The translations under genes and the position numbers were made by a program. 64,000 bases of DNA. It comes from Patella vulgata. Lineage: Eukaryota > Mollusca > Gastropoda > Patellidae. Below the pieces are notes generated by a model. That model was not told the origin of the DNA. It saw nothing but the letters and a program-made list of their open reading frames with translations, and searched no databases. This document shows, in pieces, positions 23,701 through 38,700 of this stretch (position 1 is its first letter; each line of letters opens with the position of its first letter). The DNA lies in assembly GCF_932274485.2 (NCBI RefSeq), contig NC_065881.2:76324702-76388701 (forward strand), in the 5' to 3' direction.

Positions 23701-26700
23701 ACTATTAGATACTGTAACAATATCTCATCTTCAGCAGGATGGACTTTATATAAATCTAAAAATGTATCTAACATCATCTCAAACTGTTCTCTCTCCATAA
23801 ATAAATCAGATAAGCTTAACATCTGTAATAATACAAAATAAAATAACTTTCTTACAAGGGCTACAGAGTTATGCCAGAACCGAATTTCACAATATTAAGG
23901 AGGTTATATGCATAAACCGTTATCAAATAACAGTATCTAATCTTATAATAAAGAAAATAGTTCACATCTATTTAAAATATGATGAGTGATGTTGGAACAG
24001 TATATGCTATGTCATGATAGACCATAATCTATAACCACAAGTTCTCACAAAAACTGCATAAACCGTTATCAAATAACAGTATCTAATCTTATAATAAAGA
24101 AAATAGTTCACATCTATTTAAAATATGATGAGTGATGTTGGAACAGTATATGCTATGTCATGATAGACCATAATCTATAACAACAAGTTCTCACAAAAAC
24201 TGATACCCTATGTCATGATAGACTATGAATAAATAACGGTTAAACCTATATGTATATTTATAAGTTCTCACAAAGACATATTTACTTTCTCATCATGCCA
24301 TTCTTCTGAGGGCTATTTACTAAAGTTTAGTGATTGGTGATAAGTATCAGTAAAATTAACTTTAAAGGTTTTTTATACTATACTTACAGATTTGACTACG
24401 GCATTGAGTAACATTAATGGTGGTTTGGAACCTGTTTCTGGAGATAACCAAGGACCATATAATTCTGATAAAAACTGTAAACAGGAATTAATATCCAAAC
24501 CATTGACAGACACAGAGCGATCTTTATTTTCTAAGGCTATTAGAGGAATCTGAGGTTTTTTCTTGTCATGTTGCGGACTTTCTGTAGAATCTGTTGTATC
24601 ACTTTCAGAATGTGTTGTTTCTAAACATCCTACCACTGACCAGATGCCCTCTAATGAAATCTGAACAAAAATATAAATAAATATTTAACAACAAAGAATA
24701 ATAATTGTTTAAAGATACAAAAACTGTTACAATAAAATACATAAAACTGATTTTACTCAGCCTTATACAAGGACAACTGTTGGCGGGACAACAGCGGCGG
24801 ACAAGTGCTTGCAAGGACAACTGCCGGCTGGACAATTCTTACACGTATAGATACACGTTAGGGCTTATTCATCATTTAATAAACTATACTAAAATTCTTT
24901 TTAAAAAAAAGTGTCTGGCAATTGTCTTGCCTGTAGCTGTCCTCACAAGCAATTGTTCAGCCAGCAGTTGCCCCGTTGGCAGTTGTCCTGGATCCCCCTA
25001 TGACATAATCAGGAAAATTTATCAAACAGAATAATTTAACAACATTTGTGTTTTGAATGGATGTTTGAAATCCAGTTGAACAAAATTAAAGTGATGATCG
25101 ATGAATATTTTTATATATTGTTACCTGTCCAAGACTAAAATTTTCTGATCCAACTTTACGTTCCAGATTATCTTCAAAGAGTTCGGAACTATATGAATCT
25201 AGACGTCTTGTGGAGCGACTGTTGGAGTGATGAGTTTGTCGATCTGATTTATTGGAACAAAGATTACATATTTCTTGCTCAATTAAACCACGAATGATCA
25301 CCAACTTCTTACCACATCTAGATAATTTACAAACATAAACATTTGAATACAAACAACTTACAGTATTTATGTATGTTAACTGGGGTCATGGTAAGGGGAC
25401 TGAACTTTCGACTAGAATGTCTCAGGATTTTTCAAGCGTGATTTCCACTTGTCAGTGATAGATGTTGACAGTAGTTTAATAATAATAATAGTGCACTTCT
25501 AACATGCTAAACTCAATACACTAAGTATATGCTCATAACGCTACAAAAAGTCTAATGACATTATGGTTTGTGTGCTAAAGTTTTTATGTCTCATCTTATT
25601 CTTTAAACACTTGTGTTTTGCATAAACCTGTGAATTGCAATAAGGTTTGTGCATCTTTAACATCTGATGGTAGTTTATTCTGAGATGTTGCCGAGTTATA
25701 CTTTTGGGACACAAACTAAGTTTTGGTTAGCTGATCGTGTGTTCGGCTAGGATGATATTTTGAAACAAAGTCTGATAGATAACTTGGTGTGGTTTGATGA
25801 TAACACTGATAAGTGAGTGGGAGCCAGTGAAGTTATCTAAGAAATGCAGTTATATGTGCAGACTTTCTAGTCATAATTCTCGCAGTCTGTTGATTTTTAT
25901 TTAGGCAAATTACAGTTACAGTTTGAATGGTATTTAAACCTGAAACACACCCATGTATGTAACACATCTCTTTACAGCTCTAATTCAATGAAGAGACAGC
26001 AGAAATGCCACTACCATTGTACATGTGGCCATAGGAAAAATTTAACATTATTTTATTCTCAAAATGACTGAAGTATTGTATTGATGACACATTAAACTTC
26101 ATTCCTTTTCTTTCCTGTGGTAATTTTTCTGTTGACTTCTAGCCCTGTAGAATTGTGCTTGGATGGAAATAGGATGAAAATATTTCAATTGTCGTATACA
26201 GTAGAGATTCAAATGTTAGATCAAAGACTCCATTTGCATGAAACTGGGAAAGGCAGAGATATAGTGGTTAGGTCTGTTTTCAAAAGTTGCATAGCTATAT
26301 TCCTACCCACAGATTAATCAATGTATGAACTTTCTTTAAATTCTTTATTCCTTCAACCTTAAAGATGCATTATGTAATAGCTAAATCTGTCTATTACAGG
26401 TCTTTTTTCGGGCTGCAAATGTTATATATAAACTATTATCTAGAATTTTATTAACATAAGCCCATAATCAACTTTGTAGGAAATTGGATGGTAGAAATCT
26501 AAAGGAATTAGAATACCTGCAAGATTTAAAGACTTAACGATAAAATGGATAATCAAGACTTAGCGCATGAAAACTAGAATATTTACCTAGTATGTAAAAA
26601 TGCAAGTGGTTTATCTCTAGGACGGATCTCATAGACACTGTTACCAGGGTTACCAGCTTGTGGTATTAACGTTGATTGTAATAATAGTGATGTAATAGCT

Positions 26701-29700
26701 TTCACAGCAATAACCATTCCTTGACTTCTTTCAATTTCCTCCTGAAAATATAGGTAGAATTATTTCTCAACGACCAAAATCTCAGACAAAAATAAAGTAG
26801 TCTTGGTAAAATGCTTATCAAAATTAATGGGAAGAGCTGCATCATACTATGAATCACAATCCGTGTAGCAGGCTACTATCAAATAATTCTATCATTGATA
26901 TGTTACCAGGAACACCGATCATCATCTTATTAATTAGGTTGCTCACTTCTTGCTCTATGGTCAAGGATACACTCCCATAAAAGTATTATCAGGTAGTTAT
27001 TTCCAATAAAACGGAGCATAACAGTAGGATGTTAAACCCCATTATTGCAAATTTTGGTATATATGGAGAGTAGAGAGCCCCAATCGTACCAACAAAATAC
27101 TGGATTATCTGAAAAACACCCACTGGGTGCGCACAAGATAAAATTGTAAAGGTATCCTTAAAAACAAGACTGTCTCCTCCAGTGACACAAGGAACTCTTC
27201 TTAAGAGGGATCAGACAGATTACTCCATTATAGCCTACATGTCTTACTTGCTCTCAAATTTGACAACTGGTCCAGACTGCCATGTATGACTGAGCTGGAA
27301 CCCATTTAACAATTAGGACACATTTAACACATTGATTTCATGCTCATTCTTTTCATAGTATTCACTGTACTGACATAACTTTAGACTTAAATAATTTTAC
27401 TCTCTTTTTTTGTTTAAACTCATATAAGATATAAATAAATCAGGTAAGCTTACCTCAGGAGAGAGCTGATTAGTATCTGTCAATGACACTGGATTTAAAA
27501 CACCCAATAAACTCATCCATGTTTCTTCAAACTGGTGGCGACTCACCCAACCTATAAAAAGAAATATATATCAGATTACTACAAAATCATTGATTATATC
27601 AGAATTAGCCTGACAAATATATAACTATGGAGAAATTAATAAAAGCATAAGGATACATTAATAGCTTTGCACCCATATCAGCATGTTGCAGGGACCTTAT
27701 AACTTAAAAGAAAAGGCTATAAAGTAAAGTTCTTGCTAACCAATATTCAGAGATTACTGAATTGATTTACTTTAGTTAAACTTTAAAATTCATTAGACTT
27801 TGAGTGTGATCTGATTTTAGCGAAATATATAAGAAAACTCACATTATTGTTCTAAACAGACATATATCATATGGATACTATACTGAGACCGAAGTGATAA
27901 TTCTAGTACATACAGATGCTTATATCATGATCAAATATTTTACAGTTTTGTTACAGAAGATGACAATACACTTACCCTTGGAATTATTTAGAATTGCCTT
28001 TCTGGTTATTTTAAACTGGATGTCGAGATTATTTACCTTTTAAAATGATGGTACTACTCACCTAGGGTATTTATCCTAAACACAAACTCTTCCAGAACAT
28101 CTTTCTCTTGTAGAAAATCTACTGGCAGTGGAGGCAATTGGGTTTTAAGGTTTCCTGTTGGTGAAGGCGACCATCCCAATTTCCATACCAGAGGTGGAAC
28201 TCTGGCATAGGAATTTACTAATGGCAATCTGGCTAACCCTGGTAACATATCACAAAATTGAAATGATCAAAATTCAAAAATATTTTTAATTGTACATCAA
28301 AACCATCAAGTTAACAAAAGCTGTTAAATATCAAATCATGGCAATTTCACTTTTGGTACTAAGCCTATTGGCAAGAATTGAACTGAACGGAATGGGGTTT
28401 TATATCTTGTCAAAGGAATACATCAGTCATTTCGAGACTGACATAAGCCAAATTACTTTTCTATGGAAGGGGGGAAATTTTAACCACATAGCAGTGTCTC
28501 TACCTACTGTTCTTTGACTTCCATCTGCCAAGTATTCTTTTACGTGCATGCCAATATATACTAGCCACTAGGCACATTTTCCTTTTCAATCCGACAAGTG
28601 AGAACTGGGCTGAAAGATCCTAAAGGTATTCTCTGACAATCTGAGACATTCAGCTTCCACAGTCCTTGGTAAAAAAAAAACCTGGTCGGAAAGTCGGGGG
28701 CGGCTTTGGAAACATACACGGAAATTTGATCTTTGGGGTATATTCTATGCCCGGAATAACTTGCGGTCTGAAAGTTGGGGGCGGCTTTGAATACATACAC
28801 TGAAATTTGGGGTTATTATTCTGAAAGTTTTTCTTTAAACCTGTACCGGGTTATTCTTCCAGGGTAGATTTTTTTCCATAAGAAAACATATAAGGTTTTT
28901 CTAACGGGAATTCTGGGAAATTCTCATCTTGCTTAAATGTAAACATTGACGGTTTATAAGCAAGATAAAGTCCTCGACTTCGGTTATGCTGGGGAAGAAA
29001 GACCTCAGAAAAAACCCTTGGCAGAAAAAACTCGCCCTGCCGGCTTCGGTTTTTCTTTTTCTCAGGTTATTTTCTTCAGTCTTTCTTTCCCCAGCATAAC
29101 CTCAGTCTCATGCTTTATCCTACACATAACGCATGAATATAAATTCCTACCTGTTACAATGTTTCTGATTGGTGAAGCAAGGAATGGTGGTAGTTTCTGG
29201 GTTTCTGTTGATTTTGGTCGTAATCTAGTTTTCAAACACTGAAGTAATTCTGAGATTTGATCACATGATGTAATAAGGTGTATCGATTCTAGAAAAAAAA
29301 ATGGCAACATAATAATTCAACGGGATTTATTTATAATACTATTCATAATATAGCCCAACACCTTGATTACACCTGCCATACAATAAAATTCACCTTTATA
29401 TAGAACAGTACTGTAGTAAGCAGCATGACAGCTGACACATATGAAATATCAAATATCAAATATGAATATATTTCATGCTTTAGCACCATCTGGTGTCTTT
29501 ATAAGCCAACTGCTAGTTGAATAAATGCTGTTACACAATTATATAAATAAAAGCATAATATCTATTTGATGAAATAACACACTATTTATGGAATAACAAT
29601 TACTATGGTCTATTACACTGTTACACTGCAATGTTTCAACAAGATTTCACAAGTCGTTATCAAGTATATATAACCACAAGCAAATAAAAGGAGATTTATT

Positions 29701-32700
29701 TGTGTTAATAAGCTTGATATTTATTTGTGTTAATAAGCTTGAAATTTATTTGTGCTAATAAGCTTGAAATTAATTTGTGCTCATACACTTGATAAAGCTT
29801 TGTGTAATCTTGTTGAAACATTGCAGCGTAATAACCCATAGTAATTGTTCACCATAAAATTTGATTATGTTCCTATTACTAATTTATAAATGCCTGTTAG
29901 AATGTAATAAATCCTCTTACCATCATCTTCACTTTCCTCATGTCTGTCTTTATGTGGTAAAACATAAACTTTTTCACCAGGTAATACCACCACTAAAATA
30001 TAAAAATAAATAACAATAAGACCATATTCTTCTTGTCTATTACATCATAATCAGACACATTATGTATGAAAATAGTTATATTTGTTTATTTCTCCTTTAC
30101 TACATCAAATGTTTTTTTGTCCTTGTATATTACATCATAATCAGGCACATTATGTTTAATAATAATAATAATAATAAATTTGATACAGGGTATCGTTTTT
30201 GTGTCACTGCTGAACTTGAACTATCTTATGTGTGATTAAGGATGTATTATACTATCAAAAATATATGGCTAAAAAATCCCATGGATTCTTCTCAGTTACA
30301 CAATCAATATTTTGTATTCCACAATAAAACTACTTACATGAAATACACAGAACAAAATTTATGGAATACAGTTCCTGTTTATTATTTGAATAGGGTTCTC
30401 TAATTTTTATCAGGCAACAATAAAGACCAGTGAATCCTAGCCCAAACATTTCTCAGTATAAAATAGTAATAATATTCCATAAAATGGTGTCCTGTGTATT
30501 TCCGGTTCAATTATCATATCCCATTAAAACATTTACTTACATGAAGAAATTAGTTGATAAACTGAAGAAGTTATTGCACTAACATATGTACTATATTCAC
30601 TCTGACCAATAATCGCGGTAAAATCTTTATTCTGTAAAACTAATGCCACACACTCTAAACACATCTGTATCTGTTCTGATGTTGGTAGCTGATTATGATG
30701 AAGTTGCCAGTTTAACATCTAAGATAAAAACAGTTAAAGATGCATTACGTAAGATTTACATAAAGAGCTGCACGTTCTTGCTATAATAGCTCAATCAAAT
30801 TACTTTGTTCTAAGTGAAGTTATGAGTATTTGAAGTTTTGATTGTCAAGTTCCATTGGTACGACTATAAACAAAGCCTTGATTATCCATTTTAATGTCAA
30901 ATTATTAAATGATGAGTGTTCTAATCCATTTAATGTCACAGCCATCTGATGTTCTAGAGAGAGAGAGAGAAATGGGGTTTAACATCCACTCGACACAAAC
31001 TAGGTCATTTTGGGACCAACATACAATTCATTTTTATTTCAATAATTCGCTTTCACGTAGGGGTATTTTGCAGTGGGAGGAAACTGGAGAAAACCCACGA
31101 GGTTGGACAGGTGACCCTACTCCTTATCACGTACAAGCGGGGTATCCCATCCAAGACACTTAACTCAATGACAGACCTTATAATCCAATGCGCACGGGTT
31201 GACCATTCGGCCATCCAACCCCCTCATGACATAGCATATCTATGATTTACTGTTCCAACATCACTCATCATATTTTAAATATTTTAAAACCTAGATGATC
31301 TAGATTGTTGATTATGGACTTGCTATGCGAATAAATGTCTAAATAAATATACAGAAGAAATAAGTTAATAATCTCACCTCCATACATAAAACACAAAATC
31401 TACAAATATCAGGAATGGATTCTGTTGGAATGACAGCTACCCATGGGAATCTCCGAATACACATCAGATACTGTGATAAGGAAGATGCAAGGTGAAAGTT
31501 CATATCAAACCAAGCACAATCCTGGAACAAGTCATCAACACGTTCGTAATATCGCAAATTTTTTGTACTCTGTATTCGACTGTAGCTAAGAAGTTGGTGC
31601 GGTACTGGTAGATGATTAATGATATTGTTTATATGACGGAACATTGTAAGTTGAGCGGCAGAAAAAAGTTGATCTATGGTGGCTTCAGGTTTTGTGTTAG
31701 TTGGTAAACTTTCTTTATCTCTGTTATATCGAACTATTGATCTGTAGGCTCCTAGTGCTATACACTCTTCTAATATCGACAAACAAAACTCCTAGAAAAA
31801 AGCAAAATTAACATTAGTCATTTTATAAAAAAAAAAAGGTTTTTCTATCAAATTTTAATTGAAATGAACTGGAAATGAACTGGAAATGAAATGGGGTTTT
31901 ACTGTCCTACTCTTCTGCTCCAACTGGGTTAATGAAGACGGCCATACACCAGACAATGTGCTATGAGAAAAATTTTGCCCGGGCAGCAGTACCATGGCCT
32001 ACTCTTATATCGCATTCCAACTGCTATGGGATCGTTAACGTGCACGCCAATGTATACATGGGAACTCAGTTTTTTGTCCCATCCGAATGACTACTCAACT
32101 GTCCTTGTCAGGTCCTCCGTCCTGCACCACTGACAAAGAGAAACCACGCTAGAAAATCACGACAAACATTCTCAGCCAACACCGGGAGTGAACCCGCAAC
32201 CTCCAGACTAGTGAACCAGCATCTTACTCACTTAGCCACTGTGGCTCCGAGAAATGAAATGGGGTTTAACAAACAAATTCCTTGGTTATAGTTATAGTCT
32301 AAATAATTAAAAGGGATTCACGATGAATAATTTACAACTATACTACAGATTAATTTACCTTAGTCATGGTGATAGATAGTATATCTGCATAGTCTAATCT
32401 CTGTAGTAGAAAGGCACATTCTCTTACATTAGGATCAACACCAAAACACTGATCTTTTACTATAGATAGATAAAAATCCTGAAACATAAAGGATCCATAA
32501 TCAAAGTCAATAGACCAGATTTCAAATAAAGTCAACAGACTTGATTTAAAATAATTTCACAAATCCCGCAGGTTGACGTTTTTGGGCAAGTTTGCATGTT
32601 TGTCTCATGGACGTGTTCTTAATGATATTTTTAATACATGCCAAAGATTAAATAAATTCAAAGGACTTAATCTAAAATAATGTCAAAAGACTTAATGTAA

Positions 32701-35700
32701 AATGTTTTTTTTTGCAAGGATGTCTCACAGACGGGTTCTTAATGATATATTTAAATTTAATAAATATCTAGCAAAAAGTTAAAAATTTCAGGTTCAGTAG
32801 TACCTGACATTTTGTCATGTATAACTAAAATCATTGGGATATGCTAATTGCAGGCTGTTTGGGGAGGTTCGGGCATTTCTTAAGTCCAAAATGGTCGCTT
32901 TATATAAATGAGTATTTGATGGAATGCTAACCCGAACCCTAGCCCAATAGGTAAATTGGATCCAAGTTCACTCTTCTGAAAAGGGTTAGGGTTAGTATTC
33001 CCCAAAATTCTCATTTATATAAAGTGGGCATTTTGGACTCTGGAAACACCAGAACCTCCCCAAATGGCCAGTTTATTTTAGTTTATTACCTTATTGACAT
33101 TTATATCTGATACCTCACCAGGTGTCAGTACTAGTGGATGGGTTCGCTCTGGTGAAAGGTTCAGTTCTGTCTCTGGTGTAAATATTGTACGGAATTTTGC
33201 TAGAAGAGAAGCTAATCGAGCATGCCTGAAATAAACAGAATATACTTTTCAATAAACCAAGTCTCAATTACCCATTTTGACGATAAATTATTAAGATGTA
33301 AGTGTGCGTTAATCTATTCTAAATCAACCTCACAGCCATCGGATGAACTAGAGAACTGATTAGGGGCTGATCGTGTGAATAAATGTCTAATAATAATTCA
33401 TATTTGAAGCCAGAAAAAAGACCTCAAATAGGCAGATTTAGCTCCTACATAATGGATCTTTAAACTAATTGCGATCCAAAATACTAATATTGTTAAGATT
33501 TGTACGGAAATTGATTGAAGTTATATCGTACCTTTTGACTAGATTATGTGTTTTCATGAATTGAAGAAGTTTATCCAAATCTTCTAATGGCAGCTGATGT
33601 TTACTTTCCTGAAAATTTAAAGAAATTAATGAATAACCCATGAGTCAGGTCAGGGTATGCTTCTAACATAATTTCCCACTATAAGGCTTATCAGTGAGAC
33701 AATACTGGCAAATTTCTGGGTTCCTGCAGCCAGCAGCTTTGACCCCCTCCAATTTCAAGAGCATTAGTCAAAGAGAGAGAGAGAAATGGGGTTTACCGTC
33801 TACTCGACACAAACTAGGTCATTTCAGGACTAACATATGGTTCAATTTTTAATTCAATAATTCGCTTGCACGTAGGGTTGTTTAGCAGTGGGATGAAACC
33901 GGAGGACCCTTAACTTAGTGACAATTTTAATGTTTACAATAGTGCATATCTCAGTACTACAATTTGTTATAGCTGCAGACCATCAGTTGTGACAGCCGGT
34001 ACACAAAACCAGTTATATACAAACATTGGCTCTACTTGAGTCGTTGTTGTTTGTATTTTAGAGGAGAGACGAAAAAAGCTCCCTTTAATCAACAAATTGA
34101 AAAAATCGCTCCACTAAAAAAGCTCTCTCAGTTTCCATAAGAAATGAAATGGGGTTTAACGTCCTACTGTTCTGCTCCTATACTGGGCTAATGAAGACGG
34201 GCATACGCCATACAGTGTGCTATGAGGGAAATTTTGCCAGGACAGCGGCACTACGGCCTACTCTTCTATCGAATTCCAACTGTCAAGGGATCTTTTACGT
34301 GCCACGCCAATGTGTACATGGGACCTCAGTTTTTCGTCTCATCCGAATGACTAGACAGCTGTCCTTGTCAGGCCCTCCGTCCTGCATCACTGACAAGGGG
34401 GAACCACCCCGGAAAATCTGGGTGAACTTTCTCGGCCAATGCAGGGATCAAACACCCGACCTCCAGGCTAGTGAGCCAGCGTCTTATCCACTTAGCCACA
34501 TTATCCCCAGTTTCCATAAGAAGAGTGATTTAGAAATTATGGAGAGTGATCTAATATCAAAGAGAGTGATTAGTTGTGTGTATGGGAAATGGTTCTGAAG
34601 ATCAAAAACTGCATATAAGAGGGTTTCATAGTAAAGGAGAGTGTTTTCAATTTTAAGGAGAGGGAAAAAAAATTCCTCTCGATCGACATTTTTTACTAAA
34701 ATATTGTTACTGTACACAGACACACCATTCACAAAAAAAAATCAACACTTCAAATTCAATCTCTCTCGCACTCTCTCTCAAAAGTCAAGTAATTTTAAAC
34801 AATATTACCTCAACTGTTTCGACAAGCAACATTTCCACACGTCTACATGCGATCGTATCACACATTCTGGCAACAGATAGTTGATGTGTATTGAGAAATT
34901 TATCTATTAATAGTTGTAATAATGATCCACTCTGACTCAAATGTATGGCTTCTAATGATTTTAATGTCTTTCTTATTAATGAGGGCTAAAAAAAAAAAAA
35001 AATGAGAGATACAGTAATTGTAAATCCTTGAGTGGCATTTAGTAATCAAGCAAAATAAAAAAACACAACACAATTAAATCGGGAAACAATCACTAGTATG
35101 CATATATATATCTCAATGTTTCAACATGTGTTCTATTGTTGTTTTCAAGCACAAATGATATAGTAATATACAGATCCTTCAAAGTTTTACAAAAATCAAT
35201 TTCTGGCTAAAAATAATATTTATTCTATTATCCTGGGATTTCACTTAAAACTTTGACAGAAGAACATCTGTATTAGTGGTGGGATTTCAAATTTTTTCTT
35301 GTCTGACATTTTTACTGAAAAATATCGTTATTTAAGCAGGCGGTTTCAGACCGCAATTAAAAATCACGTGTCAACAAAATATTCAAATTCGTACGTAATA
35401 AAAAATAGGTGCGCCTCGTTATTTTTCATATACTTGTTACATTTAAGACATCCAAATATGAAAAACTATAAAAGAATAAGACCGGTTTTTATCCCAAAAC
35501 AATTTAATTAACTGGCTTACAAATTGGAGGACAGATGGAGTAAATCATATAAATGTATACTGGCAAGAAATATTGTGAGAATCAGACAATATTGAAGGAC
35601 TTACCCGAGTGACGTGATCACATCTTGTATTGATAGCTTGTACAAACATACTACTAGCAGCTGGATTACGATGTATAGCACTGTAAATAAACACAAATTA

Positions 35701-38700
35701 TATACACTTACATATAAGAGCAATAAATGGAGTTTAACATCCATTTGACACAAATTAGGTCATTTTGGGACTAACAAATGGTTCAATCTTATTTCAAGAA
35801 TTCATTACCGTTAGGAGTCTTTAGTAGTAATAGGAAACCGGAGGTTAGATTGGCGACTCTACTCATTGTCACGTACAGACGGGGGATTCGAAATCACACC
35901 ACTTGAGGCTCAATGACAAACCTCCTGATCCAATGCACATGCACTAAGCATTAGGCCACATTGTTTAGGTTTATATTTTACAACCTCAATTGGCTCAAGA
36001 TACTCTATTATACAAATTATTTACTATTACCGTGTATTTATAAAAAGGGGGCCACAGTGGCTCAGTGAGTAAGACGTTGGGTTGCTAACCTGGAGGTCCC
36101 GTTTTCAATTCCTGTGTTGACCGAGAAAGTTCATCCCTTGTCAGTGGTGAAGGACGGATGACCTGGTAAGGACAACAAAGTTGTTCAGATGGGACAATAA
36201 ACCAAGGTCCTGTGAACACTAATTGGTGTGTATGTAAAAGAACCCTTGATAGTTGGAATTTAATATAAGAGTAGGCTGTAGTGCCGCTGTCCAAGCCAAA
36301 TTTCCATCATAGCACATTTCATTTCATTTTTTATTTATAAAATAAGATTACCTTATAAAATCTTGCACAGGTGATTCAGGTGTTAATTCTATTAAATCAC
36401 TAACATGATTGACAGTTAACCATGTAATATGCTCAGCATTACTCAAATTCTCTACCTGTAAACAAAAGGTAAAATTAGACAATTATGTTTATATTCACTA
36501 CAACTGGCAAAGCTGCTTTGATTTTTATCAAAATAGAGCGTTGATTAAGGTTGATCTTATGTAGGTCTTACTAGCTACATCTATGAACTTTCAATATAAC
36601 ATCTTGTCTAAGCATTAGCTTCATCTATCAACTTTCAATATAATACTTAGTCTAAACATTGGCTGCATCTTAGGACTTTCAATATAACATTTCTAGATCA
36701 GGAATTTGGCCTTAAGTGCTACTGATCTTGTTGTTCTTGGGGGTGACGCTCTTTGAAAAAAGTTTATGGTTCAGCCAATTCCAGTATGGAGAATGGAGCA
36801 TTGATTGACGGACTTCGCTTTTTGATATGACGTTACAATTCCGAGATGGCTGTGAAGACATCATACTTGATTCCTGGTCCGTAGTACTTATCAATATAAG
36901 AAGAAACTCAAAACAACGACTCAACACATCAAAACGATCTCTCTCTGACTAAATATAATATTCTTACCACATAATCACAGTATAAGATAAGACCTCCTCT
37001 TCTTAATATTTCTAAATTACAACACTGTAATAATTTCCGTGATGGCTCCATTATATTACCAGTCTGAAGTCTGAAATAAAGTCATCTTATTTTTAATATC
37101 TACATCTAATACATTATAAATTACTAATCTGAAGTCTGAAAAAAAAGTCATCTTATTTTTAATATCTACATAAGATACTTTATTTTACAAGTCTGAAATA
37201 AAATCATCTTCTACTAATTTATGGCTGATGTTTCGAATAGTATTCTCTCAACGTTATCAAGCTGTAGTTTAAAATTTGACCTCAAGGAAATTTTTGTGCC
37301 TGACCCTAAGTAGTTTTGGACGTTGTGTATGAGGTACAATATACAAAATGAATGTTGCTTACATTTTGCTCTAGTAATAATAATTGAATGTCTTTTATAT
37401 AGAACTATCTTATATCTGAAAGTAATTTCTAAGCGCTTTACAACAAGTTTATAGTGTTCATGCACAGATATTTCGCAAAAAGAAAAGTCTTTGACGGTGT
37501 CTTAAAACCATAGTGAATGCTCGATTTTCTTGAACGTGTCTTGGAAGATCATTCCAGATGATTTCACCATTAACTAGTACTGAATGTTTCCCATAAAGTA
37601 TACTATATTTTAAAAACACACAGCAATATTGAATCTGTAGATCAAGTCTAGGCAATTTACAGACACAAAAAAGTCTTTAATAAATCCTACAATAAATCTA
37701 ATGGACGGATGTGAGCAGGGCTGGATTTAAGACTCATAAAGCCCTATACACTTAAGTGATGTGATCACTTAACTCCAGACACAACTACTGACAGATCACA
37801 TTATCTACACTGTAGCAGCCTTTAGTGACATCCATCCACTGTGGGTAAACTTCTAAATACACTGAAGATATTAATCATGAAAAGTGAGAATCAGCATTCT
37901 ACACTGCATCAGCCTACTGTGGGTAAACATCTAAATGTGCATTGCAGATATTAATCATGAAAAGTGAGAATCAGCATTCTACACTGCATCAGCCTCTAGT
38001 GACATCTATCTACTGTTGGTAAACTTCTAACCACATTGAAGATATTAATCATGAAAAGTTAGAATCAGCCTTCAAAAAAAAAAAAGAAGCCTACAATATA
38101 TGACATTTTGCATTTCCTTACCCTGGAATGACTAGATGATATTTTTGTGGTGTTTGTAAAATTTGATTCCAGAGTTTTTGATTATCATAGTTCAACAAGA
38201 TCAGTATATTACTCCAGTGAAGAGCTAATGTCGGCCATCTTGTACCCAAACCTAGTAGAAAACCATTAATTTCCTTCACACTGTACAGACAATTTGGTCG
38301 ATCACGATTTATTAATCTCATAGCTGCTGTAGCTACTCTTCTATATAACCCTAGAAAATACACAGAAATCCAATAAAGCATTACGAATAAACAAACATAA
38401 TTCAGAGAGAGAGAGAAATGGGGTTTAACGTTGATTCGACACAAACTAGGTCATTTCGGGACTAACACATTGTTCAATTTTATTTCAATAATTTGCTTGC
38501 GCGTTGGGGTCTTTAGCAGTGGGAGGAAACCGGAGAACCCGGAGAAAACAAACCCACAAGGTTGGAGGGTGACCCTACTCCTCGTCATGTACAACTGGGG
38601 AATCGAAACCCCGCCAGTTGACACAATGACAGATCGTATGATACAGCGCGCGCGTGCTAACCATTCAGCCATCCAACCCCCAACATAATACAAAAGCAGT

